From assembly GCA_946480055.1 (NCBI GenBank), contig CAMLID010000076.1, positions 1-15,049 of the forward strand: a stretch of DNA of 15,049 nucleotides, written 5' to 3'. A model generated the notes under the pieces. That model was given only the letters and a program-made list of their open reading frames with translations. It was not told the origin of the DNA and did not search any database. Below, piece by piece: positions 1-7,130 of this stretch (positions within the stretch are counted from its first letter, which is position 1; each line of letters begins with the position of its first letter). The position numbers and the translations under genes are program-made. This stretch comes from an uncultured Lysobacter sp. GTDB lineage: Bacteria > Pseudomonadota > Gammaproteobacteria > Xanthomonadales > Xanthomonadaceae.

Positions 1-1754
1 TGTACGGCAAGAACACCATCGGCGGTGCGATCAAGTACATCTCGCGCGGCCTGCCGACCTCGTTCGACGGCTTCGCCTCGGTGACGGTGGGCAACTACAA
101 CCAGCTCGACGTCAAGGCCGCGATCGGCGGCCCGATCGGCGGCGACGACGCGCTGCGCGGCCGGATCGCGGTGGCCAGCCTCAACCGCGACGGCTTCGGC
201 GAGAACGTGGTCACCCACCAGGACGTCAGCGACAAGGAAATCCTGGCCCTGCGCGGCCAGCTCGGCGCCTACGTCAGCGACGACCTCAACATCCAGTTCG
301 CGTTCGACTGGATGGACGACCAGTCCGGCGTGCGCGGCGCCAAGATGCTGGCCGCCAACCGCTTCGCCCCGGGCACGCAGCCGCTGAGCAGCCGCTACGA
401 CGTGCGCAACGGCATGCCCAACATCAACGACACCACGATCAAGGGCGCCTCGGTCGCGGTCAACTGGAACGCCAACGAGAACTGGGCGTTCAAGTACGTG
501 CTGGCCAAGCGCGAGTCCGACACCGAGACCAACATCGACTTCGACACCCTGCAGAACAAGATCGCCGACGTGAAGGCGTTCTACAGCGACCAGCAGGTCA
601 GCCACGAGCTGCAGGCCAACTACGACGCCGGCGGCCGCGCGCGCGGCGTGATGGGCATCTACGCCTTCGACGGCGAGGCCGGCGGCCAGGTCCTCAACAA
701 CTTCTTCAACCTGTCCTTCGGCGACACCCAGGGCATCGTCTACACCAAGAGCATCGCCGCCTACGCCGACTGGACCTTCGACCTCACCGAGCAGCTCAAG
801 CTCGACGTCGGCGTGCGTTACACCGACGAGGACAAGCACGCCAAGGTGCTCAACCGCGGCTACCGCGATGCGACATTCACCACGCCCAACGGCGTGGTCG
901 CGGCCAACTTCGACAAGCGCATCGGCTTCAAGAACACCTCGCCCAAGGTCTCGCTGGACTACCAGATCACCCCGGACATCCTGCTCTACGGCCTGGCCAC
1001 GCGCGGTTTCAAGTCGGGCGGCTACAACATCCGCGCGCAGGCCACCGCGGTGCCGCGCTCGGCGGAGCCGTTCAGCGACGAGTCCGTGGACAGCTACGAG
1101 ATCGGCACCAAGATGGGCCTGCTCGACCAGTCGCTGTTCCTGAACGTGTCCGCGTTCCACAACAAGTACAAGGACATCCAGCTGTCGGTGTTCACCGCCT
1201 ACGACAGCAACGGCGACGGCACCAACGACGCCTTCTTCGGCGACTTCACCAATGCCGGTTCCGGCACGGTCGACGGCCTGGAAGTCGAGTACCAGTGGCT
1301 GCCGAACCAGAACTGGCTGATCTCCGGCAACCTGGCCTGGCTGGACGCGAAGTACGACGAATTCCTGTACGCCGGCGTCAACATCGCCAAGGAGCAGGAG
1401 TTCACCAACGCTCCGGAATTCTCCGGCGCGCTCAACGTCGAGTACCGCACCGATCTGTCCAGCGGCGGCAACCTGGCCGCGCGCGTGGGCTACAGCTACC
1501 AGAGCGACGTGGTCGCGACCACCGAGATCAGGCGCACCGGCGCGGTGCCGATCACCCAGGATGGCTATGGCCTGGTCAACGCCGGCGTGACCTGGAAGAG
1601 CGGCGGCCCGTGGACGGTGTCGCTGCAGGGCACCAATCTGGCCGACAAGGAATACCGCACCACCGGTTACAGCCTGAACTCGGCGCTGGGCGTGTTCACC
1701 GGTTTCTACGGCGCGCCGCGCCAGTACACGCTGTCGGTGCGCTACGACTTCTGA
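1..1754 (+). CDS. TonB-dependent outer-membrane receptor, 5'-truncated by window edge
   Basis: The reading frame is open from base 3 to a TGA at 1752-1754, giving 583 visible residues. There is no real start in the window, so the signal peptide, TonB box and most of the plug lie upstream. The first visible residues, YGKNTIGGAIKYISR, match the end of a TonB-dependent receptor plug domain. The rest has the alternating strands of a 22-stranded barrel, with typical blocks such as RGFKSGGYNIR and SYEIGTKMGLLDQSLFLNVSAF, the late NLADKEYRTTGY motif, and the C-terminal aromatic SVRYDF signature used for barrel assembly. Such proteins import ferric siderophores, cobalamin, sugars or peptides using TonB energy. 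The substrate cannot be told from this part. An acidic DSNGDGTND loop at 1203-1229 looks calcium-binding and is probably extracellular. No partner gene lies beside it in the window. Confidence 0.93.
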   Translation, partial: YGKNTIGGAIKYISRGLPTSFDGFASVTVGNYNQLDVKAAIGGPIGGDDALRGRIAVASLNRDGFGENVVTHQDVSDKEILALRGQLGAYVSDDLNIQFAFDWMDDQSGVRGAKMLAANRFAPGTQPLSSRYDVRNGMPNINDTTIKGASVAVNWNANENWAFKYVLAKRESDTETNIDFDTLQNKIADVKAFYSDQQVSHELQANYDAGGRARGVMGIYAFDGEAGGQVLNNFFNLSFGDTQGIVYTKSIAAYADWTFDLTEQLKLDVGVRYTDEDKHAKVLNRGYRDATFTTPNGVVAANFDKRIGFKNTSPKVSLDYQITPDILLYGLATRGFKSGGYNIRAQATAVPRSAEPFSDESVDSYEIGTKMGLLDQSLFLNVSAFHNKYKDIQLSVFTAYDSNGDGTNDAFFGDFTNAGSGTVDGLEVEYQWLPNQNWLISGNLAWLDAKYDEFLYAGVNIAKEQEFTNAPEFSGALNVEYRTDLSSGGNLAARVGYSYQSDVVATTEIRRTGAVPITQDGYGLVNAGVTWKSGGPWTVSLQGTNLADKEYRTTGYSLNSALGVFTGFYGAPRQYTLSVRYDF

Positions 1755-1819
1755 TCGGCAGCGGCGGCGGATCGGATACGTCCGGTCCGCCGTCGCAGGC
1801 CAAGGGGAGGGCGGTGGTT

Positions 1820-1862
1820 CGCGGTCGAGCGCCCGACTGGGGAGATCGGGCGCTCGATCGCG
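1820..1862. terminator. Long hairpin after the receptor gene, possible terminator
   Basis: The arms TCGAGCGCCCGA (1825-1836) and TCGGGCGCTCGA (1846-1857) pair perfectly around a 9-base loop. Beyond a G-U pair, CGCG (1820-1823) pairs with CGCG (1859-1862), making a 17-pair stem. No T-run follows, so it is not a standard intrinsic terminator. It may still block RNA 3' decay or help termination after the receptor gene. Its right arm runs into a REP copy. Confidence 0.4.
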
Positions 1863-1879
1863 GCTCACGTCGCTCCCGC
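1856..1879 (-). repeat. GTAG-type REP copy, minus strand
   Basis: Read on the minus strand it begins GCGGGAGCGACGTGAG and ends CCGCGATC. Its loop is GTGA. The stem has one A·C mismatch on this strand, which is a G-U pair on the other strand. It is part of the REP family found throughout the window's intergenic regions. Confidence 0.75.
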
Positions 1880-1931
1880 AGGAAGTCGACTCGGATCGCA
1901 GCCCGCCCTCGGGCGCTTCGCGCCGCCCCCT

Positions 1932-1955
1932 GTGGGAGCGACGCAAGTCGCGATC
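1932..1955 (+). repeat. GTAG-type REP copy, plus strand
   Basis: Begins GTGGGAGCGACGCAAG and ends TCGCGATC. The stem is GCGAC/GTCGC with loop GCAA. It points away from the preceding minus-strand copy, whereas most other pairs in the window face each other. Confidence 0.85.
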
Positions 1956-2040
1956 GCTTTCCCCTCGCGGCTCCAATCGAAGCCTGCTCCGCCGCGACGC
2001 CCGCACTGCCGCCCGCGCCGCGCTCCGGCCCTGATCGCCG

Positions 2041-2048
2041 GCTAAGTT
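2041..2048 (+). promoter_or_regulatory. Possible -10 element (GCTAAGTT) of the hybrid kinase gene
   Basis: GCTAAGTT lies 31 bases before the start at 2080. It resembles the GCTANRYT motif seen before four other genes here. No convincing -35 is visible. Confidence 0.3.
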
Positions 2049-2079
2049 ATCCTCGCCCGATGCCGTCGCGCGCCTGCCT

Positions 2080-5000
2080 ATGTTGAGCCTCACCGCCGTC
2101 GCCCTGGCCAGCGTGGCCTGGCTGGCGCTGATGTTCGGCACGGCGCTCTACGCCGAACGCCGACCGGCCGTACTGGCGCGGCATTGGCGTCATATCTATT
2201 CCTTGTCGCTGGCGGTGCATTGCACCTCCTGGACCTTCTACGGCACCGTGACCCAGGCCGCGCGCTACGGCTGGCCGCTGCCGCCGACCTTCCTCGGCTC
2301 GATCCTGCTGTACGCGCTCGCGGTCGGTTTCATGATGAAACTGGTGCGGCTGGCGCGCGAGACCAACGCGACCTCGCTGGCGGACCTGATCGCGACGCGA
2401 TTGGGCAAGGATGCCTGGCTGGCCGCGACCGTGACCCTGATCGCCGCGCTCGGCCTGATCCCCTACATCGCGTTGCAACTCAAGGCCGTGGCGATGAGCT
2501 TCGCGATGCTGACCACGCGCTCGCCCGATGCGGTCGCGTCGCCAGCCTGGCAGGACAGCGCGCTGTACGTGGCGCTGGCGATGGCGCTGTTCGCGATGTT
2601 GTTCGGCACCCGCCGCGCCAGCGCCGCCGAGCACAACCGCGGCCTGGTCCTGGCAATGGCGTTCGAGTCGGTGTTCAAGCTCGCCGCGATGCTGTCGCTG
2701 GGCCTGTTCGTGTGGTTCGGCCTGGACGTGCCGACAACGGTGGCCGCACCGCCGCCGCCCGCGGACCCGGCCGGCGGTTTCGCGCCGCTGGTGCTGCTGG
2801 GCGCGCTGGCGATGTTCATCCTGCCGCACCAGTTCCATGTCGGCGTGGTCGAGTGCCGCGACGAGGGCGACGTGCGCACCGCGCGCTGGCAGTTTCCGCT
2901 GTACCTGGTGCTGATCGCGCTGCCGGTGCTGCCGCTGGCCAAGGCCGGGCAGGCCTTGCTGGGCGACAGCGGGGTGCCCTCGGATTTGTATGTGCTGGCG
3001 CTGCCCTTGTCGCAGGGGCACGAAGGGCTGGCCCTGTTCGCGTTCCTCGGCGGGCTCAGCGCGGCCACCGGTATGGTCGTGGTCAGCACGCTGACTTTGA
3101 GCCTGATGATCGGCAACCACTGGTTCGCGCCGGGTCTGCTGCGCGGGCTGTGGTCGCGCAACGACGGCAGCGATCTGCGCGGTCACGTGCTGGCGCTGCG
3201 CCGCAGCGGCATCGTCGTGATCATGCTGCTGGCCTGGGCTTACAGCCGCTTGATCGCCGGCAGCGAAGCGCTGGCGGACGTCGGCGCGGTGTCGTTCTCG
3301 GCGCTGGCGACGCTGGCACCGGCGCTGGGCTTCGCGGTGTGGCGGCCGCAGACGCCGCCGCGCGCGGCGGTGATCGGCGTGCTCGCCGGTTTCGCCGCCT
3401 GGGCCTGGGTGCTGCTGCTGCCGATGATGCTGTCGGCGCGCGGCGTGGCCCCGGCGTGGCTGGAGAGCGGGCCGTTCGGTCTGGGCTGGCTGTCGCCGGA
3501 AGGGCTGTTCGGGCTCACCGGCTGGAGCCGGCTCGGGCGCGCGGTCGGCGCCAGCCTGTTCGTGGGCACGCTGACGACGGTGATCGCGGCGGTATGGCGG
3601 CGCGAGGCGCCGCGGCGTGCGCAACGCGGCCTGGACGTGCAGACCCTGCGCGATACCGGCCTGCGTTTCCTGCCGCGCGAGCGCGTCGCGCAACTGCTGC
3701 AGGGCGTGCCCAGCGGCGAAGCGGTGGCCGCGCAGATCGAGGCCCGGGTCGAACGCGAACTCGCGGCGGTGCTGGGTTCGGCCTCGGCGCGCGTGCTGCT
3801 GGACGCTGCGCGCCGCGACGCCGGGCGCGACCTGGACACGGTCGCGGCCATCGTCGGCGAGGCTTCTGCCGACCTGCGCTTCAACCAGCGCGTGCTGGAA
3901 GCGGCGCTGCAGAACATGAGCCAGGGCATCAGCGTGGTCGACGCGCAGCTGTGCCTGGTGGCCTGGAACCGGCGCTACGCCGAGCTGTTCGATTTCCCGC
4001 CCGAATTGCTGCAGGTCGGCCGTCCGATCGCCGAACTCTCGCGCTGGGCCTTGCAACGCATGCCGCCCTCGGGCCGGCCGTTGCAGGGCCAGCTCGAACG
4101 CGCGCTGGAACGGCGCCTGGCGTTCATGCGCGCCGGCACCCCGCACCTGTCCGAACGCGTGCTGCCCGATGGCAGCATCGTCGAGATCCGCGGCAACCCC
4201 ATGCCCGGCGGCGGTTTCGTCGCCACCTTCACCGACGTCACCGCGTTCCGGCGCGCCGAGGCCGGGCTGATCCAGGCCAACGAAACCCTGGAACAGCGCG
4301 TGATCGAGCGCACGACCGACCTGGAGATCGCCAAGGGCGAAGCCGAGCGTGCCAACGACGCCAAGAGTCGTTTCCTGGCCGCGATCGGCCACGACCTGAT
4401 GCAGCCGCTGCACGCCGCGCAGTTGTTCGCCGACGCACTGTCGCAGCAGGTGCAGGGTACGCAGCAGCGCGAGACCGTGGCCCAGATCAGCGGCGCGCTG
4501 GATTCCACCGGCGATCTGCTGACCGGCCTGCTCGACATGTCGCGCCTGCAGGCCGGCGGCCTGGTGCCGCAGCCGCGCGAGTTTCCGCTGGCCGAAGTAC
4601 TGGAGCCGTTGGCCTCGGAATTCGGTGCGATCGCGGCCGCGCGCGGGCTGCGCTTCCGCTTCATCGCCACGGACGCTTGGATCCACAGTGACCCGCAGCT
4701 GCTGCGTCGGGTACTGCAGAACTTCCTCGCCAACGCGGTGCGCTACGCAGTGCGCGGCAGTGTGCTGCTGGGGGTGCGCCGCAACGGCGGGCATCTGCGC
4801 ATCGAGGTGCACGACACCGGCCCCGGCATCGCCCTGGAGCATCAGGTCGCGATCTTCGAGGAGTTCCGCCGCGGCGAAGACGCACCGGGGCAGGGCCTGG
4901 GTCTGGGTCTCTCGATCGCCGACCGCATCGCCCAGTTGCTGGATGCGCCGCTGAGCCTGCGCAGCCATCTCGGCCGCGGTACCGCATTCGCGGTGCGGGT

Positions 5001-5448
5001 GGCGCGGGTGTCCGCGCGCGGCGCGCACACCGGCGCCTACACCGGGGCGCATCGCGCGCGTGGCCGCACCGGCCTGCGCGTGCTCGCGGTCGACAACGAT
5101 CCGCAGGCGCTGGCGGCGCTGGCCGAATTGCTGCGGCGCTGGGGCTTCGAAGTGGCGACCGCGGCCGACGGCGAGCACGCGCGGCAGCTGATGCACGAGG
5201 ACCCGGCCTCGCTGTGGCTGTTCGACTACCACCTCGATCGCGGCGACACCGGCGTCGCCCTGGCCGAGCGCCTGGCGGCCGGGTTCGGGCCGCGCCCGAC
5301 CCTGATCCTCAGCGCCGACAGCGGCGAGAGCGTGCGTCGCGCCGTGCACGAGGCCGGACTGTCGCTGCTGACCAAGCCGCTCAAACCGCTGGCGCTGAAG
5401 TCGGTGCTGGACCGGATGCTGGCGGCGCGCGAGTTGGAGTATTCGTAG
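2080..5448 (+). CDS. crbS: SSS-domain hybrid sensor histidine kinase, CrbS/MxtR type
   Basis: A 1122-residue inner-membrane sensor. Residues 1-505 form a multi-helix sodium/solute-symporter (SLC5-like) domain with the family block CTSWTFYGTV at 48-57. Residues 515-590 resemble the STAC linker. A PAS domain follows (about 605-725), then a short coiled coil (725-760). The kinase core has the H-box FLAAIGHDLMQP (His771), an N-box near Asn885, G1 DTGPGI (912-917) and G2 GLGLGL (939-944). After a Gly/Ala/Arg-rich linker comes a receiver domain with Asp1005/Asp1007, phospho-acceptor Asp1049, Ser1078 and Lys1099. All catalytic residues are present. In Vibrio and Pseudomonas, CrbS/MxtR kinases of this layout act through CrbR to control acetyl-CoA synthetase and acetate use. 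The ATG at 2080 opens the conserved N-terminal helix; no clear ribosome-binding site precedes it. A CbrA-like sensor is the alternative, but CbrA lacks the receiver. Confidence 0.9.
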   Translation: MLSLTAVALASVAWLALMFGTALYAERRPAVLARHWRHIYSLSLAVHCTSWTFYGTVTQAARYGWPLPPTFLGSILLYALAVGFMMKLVRLARETNATSLADLIATRLGKDAWLAATVTLIAALGLIPYIALQLKAVAMSFAMLTTRSPDAVASPAWQDSALYVALAMALFAMLFGTRRASAAEHNRGLVLAMAFESVFKLAAMLSLGLFVWFGLDVPTTVAAPPPPADPAGGFAPLVLLGALAMFILPHQFHVGVVECRDEGDVRTARWQFPLYLVLIALPVLPLAKAGQALLGDSGVPSDLYVLALPLSQGHEGLALFAFLGGLSAATGMVVVSTLTLSLMIGNHWFAPGLLRGLWSRNDGSDLRGHVLALRRSGIVVIMLLAWAYSRLIAGSEALADVGAVSFSALATLAPALGFAVWRPQTPPRAAVIGVLAGFAAWAWVLLLPMMLSARGVAPAWLESGPFGLGWLSPEGLFGLTGWSRLGRAVGASLFVGTLTTVIAAVWRREAPRRAQRGLDVQTLRDTGLRFLPRERVAQLLQGVPSGEAVAAQIEARVERELAAVLGSASARVLLDAARRDAGRDLDTVAAIVGEASADLRFNQRVLEAALQNMSQGISVVDAQLCLVAWNRRYAELFDFPPELLQVGRPIAELSRWALQRMPPSGRPLQGQLERALERRLAFMRAGTPHLSERVLPDGSIVEIRGNPMPGGGFVATFTDVTAFRRAEAGLIQANETLEQRVIERTTDLEIAKGEAERANDAKSRFLAAIGHDLMQPLHAAQLFADALSQQVQGTQQRETVAQISGALDSTGDLLTGLLDMSRLQAGGLVPQPREFPLAEVLEPLASEFGAIAAARGLRFRFIATDAWIHSDPQLLRRVLQNFLANAVRYAVRGSVLLGVRRNGGHLRIEVHDTGPGIALEHQVAIFEEFRRGEDAPGQGLGLGLSIADRIAQLLDAPLSLRSHLGRGTAFAVRVARVSARGAHTGAYTGAHRARGRTGLRVLAVDNDPQALAALAELLRRWGFEVATAADGEHARQLMHEDPASLWLFDYHLDRGDTGVALAERLAAGFGPRPTLILSADSGESVRRAVHEAGLSLLTKPLKPLALKSVLDRMLAARELEYS

Positions 5449-5776
5449 CTGGAGCCGGCTGCGATCCCGGCGGCGCCGTGTCCGAATCGTCGCGTGGGCA
5501 TTGAGTGCTGGCTCTCGCGATAGCGCGATGCGCAACCTGGAGCATCGTAAGCGGCGTCGGCTTGCGATCTCGGTCCATCGTATCCACGCCGTCGCGCCGC
5601 CATCGAACTGCGGTCCTCGCAATGATGCGATGCGCAACGTCTCATCGATGAATGCGGCGATTTTCTTGCGCTGCGTCCAGGAATCGAGCGTCGCCGCGAC
5701 GTTCCGGCGACGTGCGGCCCGGGCCTGAGGTAGGGTCCGCCCGGCAGGGGGTTCGCGTTTCACAAGGAGAGGAACG
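5449..5776. other. Intergenic region with a short degenerate direct repeat
   Basis: No credible gene. Two 23-base segments, 5514-5536 and 5616-5638, share 19 of 23 positions and both end GCGATGCGCAAC. A 75-codon open frame (5501-5728) has no ribosome-binding site or recognisable protein. No standard REP copy is present. Confidence 0.4.
5764..5769 (+). promoter_or_regulatory. Ribosome-binding site for the cysteine-rich secreted protein
   Basis: AAGGAG lies 7 bases before the ATG at 5777, a near-perfect Shine-Dalgarno site. It fixes the start and supports this short frame as a real gene. Confidence 0.8.
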
Positions 5777-6079
5777 ATGAAGACCAAGTCGATGGTGCTG
5801 TCGTATGCGTTGGCGGCCGGTATCGGCCTGTTCGCGGCGCTGCCCGCGCAGGCTTCGTGTCAAAGCATTTGCGTGCGTCTGTACAACATCTGCCTGGCCA
5901 GCGGCGAGACGCCGGCCGCGTGCGAGGCCGAACGCGCGGCGTGCTTCGCCGATTGCGGGTCCGGGGGCGGGACCAAGGCCCTGAGCCTGCAGCCGCGCAA
6001 GCAGAGCTGCGAGGCCGCGGCGAAGCGGGCGCAGTGCGATTACCGTGCGCCGCAGCGGCTGCGGCTGACGGCGGGTTGA
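5777..6079 (+). CDS. Small secreted cysteine-rich protein of unknown function
   Basis: A 100-residue protein. Residues 1-27 form a signal peptide (MKTK, hydrophobic core, then PAQA|S), so the product should enter the periplasm or be secreted. The mature part has eight cysteines at 28, 32, 39, 49, 56, 60, 78 and 87. The first six have intervals of 3, 6, 9, 6 and 3 residues, a mirror-symmetric pattern. CX3C pairs at both ends suggest two antiparallel helices joined by nested disulfides, as in alpha-hairpinins. A Gly-rich linker (61-65) and a basic tail (72-100) with the last two cysteines follow. I do not recognise the family. Possible roles include a disulfide-rich envelope factor, metal binder, toxin or inhibitor; none is shown by the sequence. 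It stands alone between the kinase gene and a REP pair. Confidence 0.8.
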   Translation: MKTKSMVLSYALAAGIGLFAALPAQASCQSICVRLYNICLASGETPAACEAERAACFADCGSGGGTKALSLQPRKQSCEAAAKRAQCDYRAPQRLRLTAG

Positions 6080-6112
6080 TCCAAGACGACCGAGCAGCGG
6101 TCTCGGGTCGGG

Positions 6113-6130
6113 TGGCGCCCATGGGCGCCA
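6113..6130. repeat. 18-bp perfect palindrome
   Basis: TGGCGCCCATGGGCGCCA is its own reverse complement, with no loop. It lies 34 bases after the stop of the cysteine-rich gene. It could be a protein-binding site or help end transcription; no T-run follows. Confidence 0.5.
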
Positions 6131-6189
6131 TCCTCGCTGTTCGACCGGTGCCGACGCATGCGCCGCGCCGCATCTGCTTTGGCTCTGGG

Positions 6190-6213
6190 GTAGGAGCGGC
6201 GTAAGCCGCGACC
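6190..6213 (+). repeat. GTAG-type REP copy, left member of a pair
   Basis: Begins GTAGGAGCGGCGTAAG and ends CCGCGACC. Stem GCGGC/GCCGC, loop GTAA. With the identical minus-strand copy at 6321-6344 it forms an inverted REP pair (REPIN-like), separated by 107 bases. Confidence 0.9.
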
Positions 6214-6320
6214 TCGACTCCCGACCACGACGCAACTTCTGTCCAGCGTGCGTCCTATGACTTACGCAGCGGCTCGCTGGCGCACCGCGACCTGAGACTA
6301 CGCCGCTACCGCAGCGGCGC

Positions 6321-6344
6321 GGTCGCGGCTTACGCCGCTCCTAC
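6321..6344 (-). repeat. GTAG-type REP copy, right member of a pair
   Basis: Exact reverse complement of the copy at 6190-6213. It sits 30 bases beyond the stop of the response regulator gene, between the convergent genes, where such elements often act on RNA 3' ends. Confidence 0.9.
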
Positions 6345-6374
6345 CCCAAGGCGTGGGAGCGCGGGGCGCGACGC

Positions 6375-7040
6375 TCAGTCGGCTATCCGGCGCGCCGGAT
6401 CGCTGAGTTCGAGTTCGCGCAGGACCACCCCGGCCTGGGTGCGGTTGCGCACGCCGAGACGGTCGAAGATCGCCGACAGGTGGGCCTTGACCGTGCGTTC
6501 CTGTACGTCCAAGCGGTCGGCGATCTGCTTGTTGAGCAGGCCGTCGGCGACCAGGGCCAGCACCCGGAACTGCTGCGGCGACAGGCTGGCCAGGCGCGCG
6601 GCGAGGTCGGCGTCGGCCGTGGCGCTGTCGGTGCGCGCGACCGCGGCGCGCAGCGAGGCCGGCAACCATTGCTCGCAAGCGAGCACGGCGCGGATAGCGT
6701 CGCGCAGCTCGTCCAGGCCCGAACTCTTGGGCAGATAGCCGGCGGCGCCGTGGTCGAGCGCGCGCCGGACCACACGCGGGTCGTCGTTGGCCGAGACCAC
6801 GACCACCGCCACGCCCGGGTATTGGGCGCGGATCGCCGCCAGTCCGGCCAGGCCATGGTTGCCGGGCATGTGCAGGTCGAGCAGGACCAGGTCGATCCCC
6901 GGTTCGGCATCGAGTGCGGCGAGTACGCCGTCGAGGGTGTCGGTTTCGCGCACCTGGGTGTCGGCGACCGCGTCCGCGGCGGCCTGGCGCAATGCGGCGC
7001 GGAACAGCGGGTGGTCGTCGGCGATCAGCAAGGTCGGCAT
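6375..7040 (-). CDS. crbR: NarL/LuxR-family response regulator, CrbR-like
   Basis: A 221-residue protein. The N-terminal receiver domain (1-122) begins MPTLLIADDHPLF, with acidic Asp8/Asp9, phospho-acceptor Asp55 in LLDLHMPG, Ser83 and Lys105 in YLPKS. The LuxR-type helix-turn-helix (about 151-210) includes LSPQQFRVL, NKQIADRL and ERTVKAHLSAIFDRLGV. It is a DNA-binding transcription factor activated by phosphorylation. A hybrid SSS-type kinase gene 926 bases away, convergent to it, makes CrbR/ErdR the best match; in other Gammaproteobacteria that regulator activates acetyl-CoA synthetase. The open frame continues upstream on this strand, but only the start at 7040 gives the normal receiver N-terminus. 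GGAG directly touches the ATG, too close to serve as a normal ribosome site, and a -10-like motif 7 bases upstream suggests a leaderless mRNA. Confidence 0.9.
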   Translation of the reverse strand: MPTLLIADDHPLFRAALRQAAADAVADTQVRETDTLDGVLAALDAEPGIDLVLLDLHMPGNHGLAGLAAIRAQYPGVAVVVVSANDDPRVVRRALDHGAAGYLPKSSGLDELRDAIRAVLACEQWLPASLRAAVARTDSATADADLAARLASLSPQQFRVLALVADGLLNKQIADRLDVQERTVKAHLSAIFDRLGVRNRTQAGVVLRELELSDPARRIAD

Positions 7041-7047
7041 CTCCGCT

Positions 7048-7055
7048 AGCCTAGC
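7048..7055 (-). promoter_or_regulatory. Possible -10 element (GCTAGGCT) of crbR
   Basis: On the minus strand GCTAGGCT ends 7 bases before the crbR ATG, so transcription would begin at or next to the start codon. It sits inside an inverted repeat, CGCTAG-C-CTAGCG (7044-7056), a possible operator. No clear -35 is visible. Confidence 0.4.
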
Positions 7056-7058
7056 GCA

Positions 7059-7095
7059 CCCGGCCCGCGCACGGCCGGGGCTGTACGAAAGTACG
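7059..7095. promoter_or_regulatory. Structured spacer between divergent genes
   Basis: Between the two divergent starts, CCCGGCC (7059-7065) pairs with GGCCGGG (7073-7079) across 7 bases. Further right, GTACG is repeated directly around AAA (7083-7095). Either could bind a shared regulator, for example the adjacent CrbR-like protein; no known consensus was recognised. Confidence 0.35.
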
Positions 7096-7116
7096 ATGAG
7101 GGTGTGGCGGCGGCTT

Positions 7117-7124
7117 GCTACGCT
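7117..7124 (+). promoter_or_regulatory. Possible -10 element (GCTACGCT) of the oligomer hydrolase gene
   Basis: GCTACGCT ends 6 bases before the ATG at 7131, placing the predicted transcription start at the A of the start codon. No ribosome-binding site precedes the ATG, consistent with a leaderless transcript. Confidence 0.4.
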
Positions 7125-7130
7125 CGGCGT

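Larger units (their letters stand above)
1755..2079. other. Intergenic region with hairpin and two REP copies
   Basis: No credible gene lies in these 325 bases. They contain a strong hairpin (1820-1862), one minus-strand REP overlapping its right arm, one plus-strand REP, and a -10-like GCTAAGTT before the next gene. Nothing else was seen. Confidence 0.6.

Noticed and set aside
2184..4691. An 835-codon plus-strand frame inside the kinase gene
   Set aside because: It is an Arg/Ala/Gly-rich alternative frame of the kinase gene with no conserved motif.
5501..5728. A 75-codon open frame between the kinase and the cysteine-rich gene
   Set aside because: It has no ribosome-binding site, signal or recognisable family, and its composition looks like translated spacer DNA.
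2047..5787. A 1246-codon open frame on the minus strand opposite the hybrid kinase gene
   Set aside because: It is rich in Arg, Gln, His and Ala with no recognisable domain, and lies opposite a gene with full catalytic motifs. Long antisense frames of this kind are common in very high-GC DNA.
6190..6344. Inverted REP pairs as a CRISPR array or insertion sequence
   Set aside because: The copies are inverted, have irregular spacing and variable spacers, and no Cas or transposase gene is nearby.
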